The notes beneath the pieces are model-generated. The model searched no databases and was not told where the DNA came from. It saw only the letters and a list, made by a program, of their open reading frames with translations. Of a stretch of 9,746 nt of DNA, positions 1 to 6,006 are shown one piece after another (position 1 is the first letter of the stretch; every line of letters begins with the position of its first letter). Source of the DNA: Betaproteobacteria bacterium (GTDB lineage: Bacteria > Pseudomonadota > Gammaproteobacteria > Burkholderiales > Burkholderiaceae_D); contig JAATFN010000402.1 in NCBI GenBank assembly GCA_015655165.1, positions 1-9,746 of the forward strand, in the 5' to 3' direction. The position numbers and the translations under genes were made by a program.

Positions 1-490
1 CCGCCGAATGCACGGGACCGGCTTCGCCACCGGCATGCTGACCTGCCAACATGGCTTGCATCAACCGTTCGGCCAGAGAGCCTGTGCTATTGTCGAATGC
101 CCGTAGCATGATTTGCGGAATGTCCGGGTGTGCCAGCATATTGCCCGCACAAGCTGAATGTTCTCCTGTTGCACTACCTAACACACCCAATGCTGCCGCG
201 CCGGTATATACCACCGGTGGATGTTTGGCGTCGATTGCCATTAACTGGCGGTATGCGATAAATTGTTTGGTCTCGGACATGGTTTGTATCGCCAGTTCGG
301 GGCTTAAACCTTCCTCCATCAGATCCAATGCAAGGTTGCCTAATGCCGGATCGGTAATGTTCTGGCTTGCAGCTGCACCAACACCTGCCTTGGCACGAAT
401 GCACCGGGATGCAACGGCAGGAGAAGAAGAGGCAACTGCTGCACCAAATTGGCCCGTTTTTATGCAACGTGCAACAATCGAGAACGTCAT
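1..490 (-). CDS. DUF1028 family protein, putative Ntn-type hydrolase (partial, C-terminus outside window)
   Basis: Reading the minus strand from the ATG at 490-488 gives an open frame of 163 codons to the window edge with no stop, so the C-terminus is missing. The start MTFSIVARC, then AAVASSSPAVASRC, KAGVGAAASQNITDP and MEEGLSPELAI are the hallmark order of the DUF1028 family (Pfam PF06267, placed in the Ntn-hydrolase clan). If the family acts as an Ntn hydrolase, Thr2 exposed by Met removal would be the nucleophile; this is inference from fold class, and no substrate is established. A GGAG Shine-Dalgarno sits just upstream and overlaps the end of the RidA gene, whose stop is only 2 bases away, so the two are translationally linked. 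DUF1028 genes are often found beside RidA genes, which fits. Identity of the family is near certain; the function is unknown. Confidence 0.9.
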   Translation of the reverse strand, partial: MTFSIVARCIKTGQFGAAVASSSPAVASRCIRAKAGVGAAASQNITDPALGNLALDLMEEGLSPELAIQTMSETKQFIAYRQLMAIDAKHPPVVYTGAAALGVLGSATGEHSACAGNMLAHPDIPQIMLRAFDNSTGSLAERLMQAMLAGQHAGGEAGPVHSA

Positions 491-492
491 CT

Positions 493-912
493 TTATTCTC
501 CGTCAGGAATCACGGCAGTCGCATCGACCTCGACGACCCATTCAGGGCGTGCAAGGGCAGAAACAACAATACCGGTCGACACCGGATAGACGCCTTTTAA
601 CCATTTACCGACGACGCGATAGACATCTTCACGATAGCGTGGATCGGTAATGTAGATCGTGATTTTGCAGATGTGTTCTAACTGGCCGCCGGCTTCTTTC
701 AACAACATATCGATGTTGTACATTGCTTGCTCTGTCTGGCCTGCGGCGTCCCCAATGCAGACACTTTCCGATGTATCGAGATTCTGGCCGATTTGCCCGC
801 GTAAAAACACCGTGCTGCCACGTGCGACAACTGCCTGGCAGAGGTCGTTGTCCAGGCTTTGCTCCGGATAGGTGGCTTTGGTGTTAAAGGGGCGAATACG
901 GGTATGTTTCAT
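493..912 (-). CDS. RidA/YjgF/YER057c/UK114 family protein, variant without the canonical arginine
   Basis: The 139-residue product has usual RidA length and fold markers: RGQIG (38-42), QTEQAMYNIDMLLKEAG (59-75), ITIYITDPRY (85-93) and the C-terminal strand VEVDATAVIP (127-136). RidA proteins are small cytosolic trimers; the archetype hydrolyses reactive 2-aminoacrylate and other imines using an arginine (Arg105 in E. coli RidA) that holds the substrate carboxylate. In this protein the equivalent stretch reads YPVSTGIVV, so that position is Ser112, and the usual Glu of the last strand is Asp130. It is therefore unlikely to be a standard imine deaminase and belongs with the Rid-like subfamilies of unclear activity. 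The ATG at 912 is supported by a GGAG seven bases upstream. It is the first gene of a leftward unit with DUF1028 and diverges from the PotA-like gene. Confidence 0.93.
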   Translation of the reverse strand: MKHTRIRPFNTKATYPEQSLDNDLCQAVVARGSTVFLRGQIGQNLDTSESVCIGDAAGQTEQAMYNIDMLLKEAGGQLEHICKITIYITDPRYREDVYRVVGKWLKGVYPVSTGIVVSALARPEWVVEVDATAVIPDGE

Positions 913-1013
913 GCTGTGCTCCGGTATGGTTCATGAGATGACCCTATCGTGGCTGATTGCCTATGCAAAAACAATTCACATTTTCTGGTGCACTGGATCG
1001 GAATTCCTGATGT

Positions 1014-1026
1014 GGCAATGATTGCC
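1014..1026. repeat. Perfect inverted repeat GGCAAT-g-ATTGCC, candidate operator
   Basis: Six-base half-sites around one central base form an exact dyad in the divergent control region. The half-site ATTGCC recurs at 956-961 (where it is part of TTGCctatGCAA) and at 1131-1136. Position between two divergent units makes a regulator site plausible, but short dyads arise by chance and no regulator is identified. Confidence 0.4.
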
Positions 1027-1158
1027 TTGCTTAGGGATTTTCTAACCCGCGCCTCGGTAAGTGCGAATTAGCAGAAGCAATGTTTACCGTTATTCTGGGC
1101 CCATACCCTATCTATACAGTGTCGGTATGGATTGCCAGCAACTTGTCGGTAGTAGCAA

Positions 1159-1193
1159 AAGCAGACTGTCCTGGCTTGGTACAGGATTTGCTT
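1159..1193 (+). other. Imperfect stem-loop in the leader of the six-gene operon
   Basis: AAGCA (1159-1163) can pair with TGCTT (1189-1193), and inside it TCCTG (1169-1173) with CAGGA (1182-1186) around an 8-base loop. The two stems are separated by unequal internal loops. It lies 37 bases before the ATPase start codon, so it could be a leader RNA structure or a protein site. It lacks a U-run and is not an intrinsic terminator. Confidence 0.3.
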
Positions 1194-1230
1194 CTCACCA
1201 ACGAGCCCATGAACGAGACAGTGCCTAACT

Positions 1231-2370
1231 ATGAACGATCGAATTCAAGTATCAAGCGATACAACATCGCCTGCCAAAACGACAGCGGATATTGCTGTGA
1301 GGCTGGATGGTGTTGCTAAATCATTCAACAACACAACGGCATTGCATGAAGTATCTTTACAGATCAGACAAGGCGAGTTTCTAACCTTGCTGGGCCCTTC
1401 TGGGTGTGGCAAGACAACACTGCTGAATCTGATCGCGGGTTTCACACAAGCTGATCGTGGCGAGATTTTTATCGATGGTGCATTGATGACAGATATGCCT
1501 GCTTATCAGCGTGAGATCGGTATTGTATTTCAGAATTATGCGTTGTTTCCGCACATGAGCGTGACTAAAAATATCGGTTACGGTTTAAAAATGCGCGGCG
1601 TTGCCAAAGCCGAAATCGACAAACGCGTTGAAGATGCGTTGGCATTGGTCAAATTGACCGGTTACGGAGAACGTCGTCCACGTGAATTGTCGGGTGGTCA
1701 GCAGCAACGTGTTGCTTTGGCTCGTGCTTTGGTCATACGTCCCAAAGTATTGTTGCTTGATGAACCATTTTCTGCGTTAGACAAAAATTTACGCGGGTCC
1801 ATGCAAGTCGAATTAAAAGAAATCCAGCGCAAGCTGGGTGTGACAACAGTGTTTGTCACGCATGACCAAGGCGAAGCCCTGAGCATGTCGGACCGGATTG
1901 TCGTCATGTCGCAAGGCCATATCCGCCAGATTGCCGCGCCAAATGAAATCTATCGCGCACCGACAGATCCGTTTGTTGCTTCTTTTCTGGGGGACGTCAA
2001 TATTTTCCCGGTGACTTATATCGGTGAAAAAGACCATATCGCCGCACTGCGACTCGGTGACACTGCACTGTATTTACCGAAAGAACGCGTGCGTGCAGAA
2101 GTGGGGACAAGCGCACTGGAACTCTACGTGCGCCCGGAGAACATTGTACTGGAGCCGGCCAATGATCAATCCTTGTTAACAGGTACAGTCGTGCATCATG
2201 TTTTTCAGGGCGACCATGTCGACAGTTATATCGATCTGGCATCTTCCGCTTCAAAACGCATACTGGTTCGCACGGCAGGCTTACATGTACTCGACCTTTG
2301 GCCAGTTGGCACACTGGTCGGACTCGGTATGCCGGTGTCGGACGTGACTGCGTTTGCTATACCCAATTAA
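1231..2370 (+). CDS. PotA-like ABC transporter ATP-binding protein (spermidine/putrescine-type subfamily)
   Basis: The 379-residue product has a complete ABC ATPase domain: Walker A GPSGCGKT (55-62), Q-loop Gln101 in VFQNYALFPHMS, signature LSGGQQQR (153-160), Walker B VLLLDEP (173-179) and switch His211. After about residue 240 comes a TOBE-type C-terminal domain with the usual YVRPENI (299-305). Length and layout match PotA/PotG/FbpC-type ATPases, which power import of polyamines, related amines, organic anions or iron with two permeases and a periplasmic binding protein. None of those partners lies beside it. The ATG at 1231 has only a weak Shine-Dalgarno and yields a polar 20-residue lead; a GTG at 1297 with GGA upstream would give a start more like the family, so the N-terminus is uncertain. 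It is the first gene of the operon. Substrate cannot be read from the sequence. Confidence 0.93.
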   Translation: MNDRIQVSSDTTSPAKTTADIAVRLDGVAKSFNNTTALHEVSLQIRQGEFLTLLGPSGCGKTTLLNLIAGFTQADRGEIFIDGALMTDMPAYQREIGIVFQNYALFPHMSVTKNIGYGLKMRGVAKAEIDKRVEDALALVKLTGYGERRPRELSGGQQQRVALARALVIRPKVLLLDEPFSALDKNLRGSMQVELKEIQRKLGVTTVFVTHDQGEALSMSDRIVVMSQGHIRQIAAPNEIYRAPTDPFVASFLGDVNIFPVTYIGEKDHIAALRLGDTALYLPKERVRAEVGTSALELYVRPENIVLEPANDQSLLTGTVVHHVFQGDHVDSYIDLASSASKRILVRTAGLHVLDLWPVGTLVGLGMPVSDVTAFAIPN

Positions 2371-2378
2371 GGAATTCC

Positions 2379-2807
2379 ATGAACACAATGATCAGGCCGA
2401 CATTCAAATTAAACCATGCAGGTGCATTGAAAGCGATTGAAGGTGCGGTTACCAAAGCCGATGAATTGGGTGTCCCGCAAAACATTGCCATCGTCGATGA
2501 AGCAGGTAGCCTGTTGGCTTTTTTGCGTATGGATGGCGCAAAATTCATGTCGATGGAAACATGCCAGTCCAAAGCGGTCACGGCAGCATCCCACAGACAA
2601 CCGACTTCACGACTTGATCCCAATCTGGAAGTCAAACTGGCGTTAGCTGCCGGTAAACGCCTTACCAATCTGGAAGGCGGATTGCCGATTGTATTTGACG
2701 GTGTATGTGTCGGTGCTGTGGGTGTCGGTTCCGGTACTGGTGCCCAGGATGTGTTGGTCGCTCAAGCGGCATTGGCTGCTATTGGCGCACAGGAGCAGCA
2801 ACCATGA
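2379..2807 (+). CDS. GlcG/HbpS family (DUF336) protein, heme-binding-protein-like
   Basis: The 142-residue product is a typical full-length GlcG/HbpS-domain protein: GVPQNIAIVDEAGSLLAF (31-48), RMDGA (50-54), a KAVTAA segment (65-70), and a Gly-rich C-terminal half with GGLPIVFDG (100-108) and VGAVGVGSG (111-119). The same domain occurs in GlcG of glycolate utilisation loci and at the C-terminus of PduO. Some members bind heme or corrinoid, many have unknown function, and I see no residue that proves a ligand here. There is no signal peptide, so it is probably cytosolic. The chosen ATG at 2379 follows AAGGA and starts 8 bases after the ATPase stop; an upstream in-frame start at 2298 would run through the ATPase gene and has no family support. 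Its stop overlaps the next start as ATGA. Confidence 0.88.
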   Translation: MNTMIRPTFKLNHAGALKAIEGAVTKADELGVPQNIAIVDEAGSLLAFLRMDGAKFMSMETCQSKAVTAASHRQPTSRLDPNLEVKLALAAGKRLTNLEGGLPIVFDGVCVGAVGVGSGTGAQDVLVAQAALAAIGAQEQQP

Positions 2808-3871
2808 GTCAGCCAAACACTATGCAGGCCGTGGTTGCGCACACGACAGGTGGTTCGGACGTACTGGAGGTGGTAAAGCGTGCCGTGCCGCAACCGGGTC
2901 CTGGTGAAGTATTACTGAAAGTGGCAGCAGCCGGTATTAACCGCCCCGACATTATGCAACGCAAAGGTGTGATTGCAGTGCCAGCGGGTGTAACGGATAT
3001 ATTTGGTCTGGAAGCCGCAGGAGTGATCGTTGCAATTGGTGCCGATGTCAAGCATCTTCAGGTTGGTGACAAAGTCATGGCCCTGATGTCAGGTGGCGCT
3101 TATGCCCAGTATTGTGTGGCCACAGCCGACCATTGCCTGAGGGTGCCGGGCAATATCGGCATGGAAGAAGCGGCAGTGTTACCGGAAGGACTGTTTACCG
3201 TCTGGCACAATCTGGTGGAGTTGGGCAGATTGTCTGCGGGTGACACGGTATTGATTCATGGCGGTGCCAGTGGCATTGGTACATTGGCCATCCAGATTGC
3301 CAGTGCGATGGGAGCCATTGTCATTACAACTGTTGGCGACTATAGCAAGGCACCTGTACTGCATAAGCTGGGTGCTTCCTGTGTTGTCGACTACAAAAAG
3401 GATGATTTTGTGGCTGCATGCCTGAAAGAAACACAGGGCAAAGGTGTCGATGTGGTCATTGATATTGTCGGTGGCAGCTATATTGCAAAAAATATGGCAG
3501 CCATGGCACAAGGTGCACGGCATGTGAGCTTGTCGTTCATCGAAGGATCAGTCGTACCAATCGACTTGCAAGTCATGATGCGAAAACAACTGACACTGAC
3601 GTCGTCAACCATGCGCCCCAAATCCGTACAAGAAAAAACACGTATCGCTCAAGCGGTTACCAAACACGTGCTGCCGTTAATTACCAGTGGCCGCATCAAA
3701 CCCTATGTGTATCAACGCTTGCCGTTGGCGCAAGCCGCTATGGGACAAGACCTGCTCGACTCGGGTACCTGTATCGGTAAAGTGGCATTGATTCCCGAAC
3801 CGGTGATATCTTTTTTTGATCATTTTGCAGATAGTGCAACGTTTAATCACCTCTATAAAACATCATGTTAA
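2804..3871 (+). CDS. Zinc-independent NAD(P)H:quinone oxidoreductase-like protein (MDR superfamily, PIG3/QOR type)
   Basis: The 355-residue product shows the quinone oxidoreductase order: N-terminal GroES-like domain with AAAGINRPDIMQRKG (41-55), GLEAAG (68-73), VGDKVMAL (87-94), then the NAD(P) Rossmann segment HGGASGIGTLAIQIA (152-166). The zinc ligands of alcohol dehydrogenases are absent. Relatives with NRPDxxQR and PEGLFTVW reduce quinones or conjugated enones with NADPH in the cytosol. The ATG at 2804 overlaps the previous stop (ATGA) and has AGGAG eight bases upstream, so this start is preferred over Met7. The family normally ends shortly after GKVAL (325-329); here a tail of about 25 residues, rich in aromatic residues and coded around a run of seven T, continues into the first 7 bases of the next gene. 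Substrate is unknown. Confidence 0.9.
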   Translation: MSQPNTMQAVVAHTTGGSDVLEVVKRAVPQPGPGEVLLKVAAAGINRPDIMQRKGVIAVPAGVTDIFGLEAAGVIVAIGADVKHLQVGDKVMALMSGGAYAQYCVATADHCLRVPGNIGMEEAAVLPEGLFTVWHNLVELGRLSAGDTVLIHGGASGIGTLAIQIASAMGAIVITTVGDYSKAPVLHKLGASCVVDYKKDDFVAACLKETQGKGVDVVIDIVGGSYIAKNMAAMAQGARHVSLSFIEGSVVPIDLQVMMRKQLTLTSSTMRPKSVQEKTRIAQAVTKHVLPLITSGRIKPYVYQRLPLAQAAMGQDLLDSGTCIGKVALIPEPVISFFDHFADSATFNHLYKTSC

Positions 3872-4488
3872 AACTCTTTTATGCCCCGACATCTCCTTAT
3901 GTGCGCAAAGTGATGGTCAGTGCCGCATTGCTGGGGTTGACCGACACAATCGAAAAACTGTCGAGCGCTGCACACCCGATTCATCGCGACACAGGTATTG
4001 CCGCGTTCAATCCACTGGCCAAAGTGCCAACAGCGATAACAGAAGATGGGCAGGTGCTCTTTGACAGTCGTGTCGTGTGTGCTTACCTTGATGCGATTGA
4101 TGGTCAACATGCCTTGTTTCCCGTCACCGGCAATGCACAATGGCAAGCATTGACATGGCAATCTGTTGGCGACGGTTTACTGGATGCGGCTTTGTTGGCA
4201 CGCTATGAAGTGACAGCACGTCCTCGGGAAGTTCAGTGGCAAGGGTGGGTGGATGGGCAAATGACTAAAATCCATGCTTGTCTGGCCATGATCGATAAAG
4301 CGGCCGATACGCTTGCGATCAGTACGCCTACGATTGGCGAAATCACGTTGGGGTGTGCTTTGGGGTATCTGGATTTCCGCTTTGGCCAATTCGACTGGCG
4401 CGCTGCCTATCCTGCTGCAGCAACATGGTTCCAGGCATTTAATGCAACGCCTGCGATGGTGGCCACGATTCCTTTTGATCAGAAGTAG
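3865..4488 (+). CDS. Glutathione S-transferase family protein (bacterial YibF/YfcG-like)
   Basis: The 207-residue product is a normal-length cytosolic GST. The N-terminal thioredoxin-like domain has SPYVRKV (10-16) with Ser10 where the activating hydroxyl residue usually lies, NPLAKVPT (49-56) with the cis-proline Pro55 that contacts the glutathione backbone, and DSRVVCAYLD (67-76) where Asp67-Ser68 match the gamma-glutamyl binding pair. The helical C-terminal domain starts near residue 88 (QWQALTWQSVGDGLLDAALL). In catabolic operons GST-like proteins can act as isomerases, lyases or dehalogenases, or repair adducts; which applies here cannot be told. The start codon overlaps the end of the preceding gene by 7 bases and no clear Shine-Dalgarno is seen, implying translational coupling. 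Confidence 0.9.
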   Translation: MLKLFYAPTSPYVRKVMVSAALLGLTDTIEKLSSAAHPIHRDTGIAAFNPLAKVPTAITEDGQVLFDSRVVCAYLDAIDGQHALFPVTGNAQWQALTWQSVGDGLLDAALLARYEVTARPREVQWQGWVDGQMTKIHACLAMIDKAADTLAISTPTIGEITLGCALGYLDFRFGQFDWRAAYPAAATWFQAFNATPAMVATIPFDQK

Positions 4489-4498
4489 GGTGACAAAC

Positions 4499-4954
4499 AT
4501 GAATCAGCAAACAATCTTTTTTTTAAATGGTCCCAATGCCAATTTATATGGTCTGGATGCAGGTGGTACGTATGGTCAAGACAGTTTCGAGACATTACGT
4601 CATCGCTGCGAGGTTAAGGCACATGCATTGGATATCAAGCTGGCATTTCTGCAATCCAATTACGAAGGGCAGTTGGTCGACTGGATCCAGGAAGCCCGGG
4701 GGGCGGCAAGCGGTGTCATCATCAATGCGGCGGGATTGACGTATTCATCGATACCGATTTTAGATGCATTATTGGCTTATTCCGGACCAATCATTGAGGT
4801 TCATATGAGTAACATCTGGAAGCGCGAGGCGTTTCGGCATCATTCCTATATCTCAAAAGCAGCAACGGGTGTCATTGCCGGTCTTGGCGGACTGGGCTAT
4901 GAGGTAGCAATTGCATCGATGGTGCAATTGATTCGCCCGAATGAAACACGGTAA
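4499..4954 (+). CDS. Type II 3-dehydroquinate dehydratase (AroQ) homologue with altered active site
   Basis: The 151-residue product has the length and order of type II dehydroquinases: LNGPNANLYG (9-18), TYG (24-26), QSNYEGQLVDWIQEA (52-66), IINAAGLTYSS (74-84), IEVHMSNIW (99-107), REAFRHHSYIS (109-119). AroQ dehydrates 3-dehydroquinate in shikimate synthesis or quinate degradation. Compared from memory with the Mycobacterium tuberculosis enzyme, Asn12, Tyr24, Asn75, His101 and Arg112 are kept (here Asn13, Tyr25, Asn76, His102, Arg113). However, the lid Arg19 aligns with Asp20 in LDAGG, Glu20 with Ala21, and the conserved His81 with Tyr82. It is thus probably a paralogue acting on a different substrate rather than the biosynthetic enzyme. 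The ATG at 4499 lies 10 bases after the GST stop, preceded by GTAGGGTG; a longer upstream frame would overlap the GST gene and is rejected. Confidence 0.88.
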   Translation: MNQQTIFFLNGPNANLYGLDAGGTYGQDSFETLRHRCEVKAHALDIKLAFLQSNYEGQLVDWIQEARGAASGVIINAAGLTYSSIPILDALLAYSGPIIEVHMSNIWKREAFRHHSYISKAATGVIAGLGGLGYEVAIASMVQLIRPNETR

Positions 4955-4962
4955 GGAGTCGT

Positions 4963-5898
4963 ATGTCGTTAGGCCAATTGGTTATTTACAGCGAATTTGA
5001 TCATTTTACAGCGTGGAAAGAGGCATTACAGCAATGTTTACCGGAGCTTGATGTGATTCCTGCCGCACAGGTGATGCATCCTGAACGTGTGCATTACGCA
5101 TTGGTCTGGAAGCCACCTGCAGGTTTTTTTGCCCGGTTTACCAATTTAAAACTGGTGATTAATTTAGGGGCAGGGGTCGATTCACTGGTCAATCGCAGCG
5201 ATTTGCCGGATGTACCGATTACGCGGTTATCTGACCCGAACATGGCAAAAATGATGGCCGGATATGTTTTATTTTCGGTATTACGCTATGCCCGGGACAT
5301 TCCTTATTTCGAACAAGCCCAAAAAGAACCCAAATGGGCATATCGCCACCCGCGTAGCCCACAAGAAATTCATGTCGGGGTACTAGGGTGGGGAGAATTA
5401 GGCGCTTATGCAGCCAAAGAGCTTGCCAGGCAGGGATTTGTCGTTCACGGTTGGTCGCGCAGCCCAAAAGAGATTGATGGCATCTGTTGTTCTTCAGGTA
5501 CAGCTGCTTTGGATGCGTTGTTAGGACGATGCGAGACGATTGTTGTCATGCTGCCTTTAACCACACAAACCAGAGGGTTATTGGATGCGCGCCGCTTGAG
5601 CCTGCTGCCCAAGGGCGCAAACCTGATTAATGTCTCCAGAGGCGAGGTAGTGGTGCAGGATGCGTTGATCAATGCCCTGAAAACCGGTCAACTCGGGCAG
5701 GCAACCCTGGATGTTTTTGAAAAAGAACCTCTCCCGCTGGATAGCCCTTTGTGGGCAATGCCGCAGGTGTTAATCACCCCGCATTTGGCATCTGTTGCAT
5801 TACCCCTTTCCTCTTCCTCCCAAATTGTGGATAATGTCCATAGAATTTGTGGAGGGAACCCTGTGTTACACCAAATAGAAGTGGACCGTGGGTACTGA
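4963..5898 (+). CDS. GhrA-like D-2-hydroxyacid dehydrogenase (glyoxylate/hydroxypyruvate reductase A type)
   Basis: The 311-residue product matches E. coli GhrA in length and in unusual signatures such as ALVWKPP (46-52), NLGAGVDSL (67-75), the C-terminal VDRGY, and SPLW (261-264). The nucleotide-binding motif is G142-W-G144-E-L-G147, and WSRS (164-167) puts an arginine after the second Rossmann strand, as in NADP(H)-preferring GhrA enzymes. The catalytic triad of the family is present: Arg226 in NVSRGEV, Glu255 in EKEPLP and His274 in ITPHLAS. It likely reduces a 2-oxo acid to a D-2-hydroxy acid, or the reverse, in the cytosol. It is the last gene of the operon, 8 bases after the AroQ-like stop with GGAG overlapping that gap, and a strong terminator follows. 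Confidence 0.92.
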   Translation: MSLGQLVIYSEFDHFTAWKEALQQCLPELDVIPAAQVMHPERVHYALVWKPPAGFFARFTNLKLVINLGAGVDSLVNRSDLPDVPITRLSDPNMAKMMAGYVLFSVLRYARDIPYFEQAQKEPKWAYRHPRSPQEIHVGVLGWGELGAYAAKELARQGFVVHGWSRSPKEIDGICCSSGTAALDALLGRCETIVVMLPLTTQTRGLLDARRLSLLPKGANLINVSRGEVVVQDALINALKTGQLGQATLDVFEKEPLPLDSPLWAMPQVLITPHLASVALPLSSSSQIVDNVHRICGGNPVLHQIEVDRGY

Positions 5899-5932
5899 GG
5901 AGACTATAAAAGATACAATATAATAAAGCATG

Positions 5933-5983
5933 CCCAGCTAGCTGCACCTGAACATTCAGGACTCTCTAGCTGGGATTTTTTTT
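5933..5983 (+). terminator. Branched rho-independent terminator closing the six-gene operon
   Basis: A 9-bp stem CCCAGCTAG (5933-5941) / CTAGCTGGG (5966-5974) is followed by one A and eight T (5976-5983). Its 24-base loop contains a second hairpin, CCTGA (5947-5951) / TCAGG (5956-5960), giving a branched shape. It lies 34 bases after the GhrA-like stop and between convergent genes. Read from the minus strand the distal side is only moderately U-rich (bases 5913-5929 reversed), so it may also slow leftward transcription from the RibF-like gene. Confidence 0.88.
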
Positions 5984-5985
5984 GT

Positions 5986-6005
5986 CCATACGTTGTGTTG
6001 TATGG
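5986..6005. repeat. Small inverted repeat CCATAC-8-GTATGG just beyond the RibF-like stop
   Basis: Perfect 6-bp half-sites (5986-5991 and 6000-6005) around an 8-base loop end one base from the stop codon of the minus-strand RibF-like gene. In the minus-strand RNA it is followed by an A-run rather than a U-run, so it is not an intrinsic terminator by itself; it may stabilise the mRNA 3' end or be chance. Confidence 0.35.
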
Positions 6006-6006
6006 T

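Larger units (their letters stand above)
913..1230. promoter_or_regulatory. Divergent control region between the RidA unit and the six-gene operon
   Basis: These 318 bases hold no convincing gene; an open frame at 1080-1319 is discarded because it overlaps the ATPase start and has Cys-rich, family-less content. Both transcription units must start here. Visible structure: the perfect dyad GGCAATgATTGCC (1014-1026), the dyad TTGCctatGCAA (957-968), three copies of ATTGCC (956, 1021, 1131), two direct copies of TGTCGGTA (1120-1127 and 1144-1151), and a hairpin-forming stretch at 1159-1193. Weak candidate promoter elements are TTATTC (1090-1095) and TATACA (1113-1118) with a 17-base spacer for the rightward operon; the -35 match is poor. 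No regulator gene is adjacent, so the cognate factor must be outside the window. Confidence 0.6.

Noticed and set aside
51..650. Plus-strand open frame of 199 codons across the left edge
   Set aside because: It is antisense to the DUF1028 and RidA genes, whose minus-strand products have clear family signatures; its own translation resembles nothing I recognise.
1080..1319. Plus-strand open frame of 79 codons in the control region
   Set aside because: It overlaps the first 89 bases of the ATPase gene in another frame, has no ribosome site and no recognisable domain.
3816..4064. Plus-strand frame crossing the quinone oxidoreductase/GST junction
   Set aside because: It is out of frame with the well-supported GST and shows no family features.
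4517..4524. Run of eight T near the start of the AroQ-like gene as a possible slippage site
   Set aside because: The frame through it codes the conserved first strand IFFLNGPN, so the run is ordinary coding sequence.
5897..5930. GAGGAG just after the GhrA-like stop, resembling a ribosome site for a further gene
   Set aside because: The next ATG (5930) meets a stop after two codons and lies at the terminator stem; no downstream gene is present.
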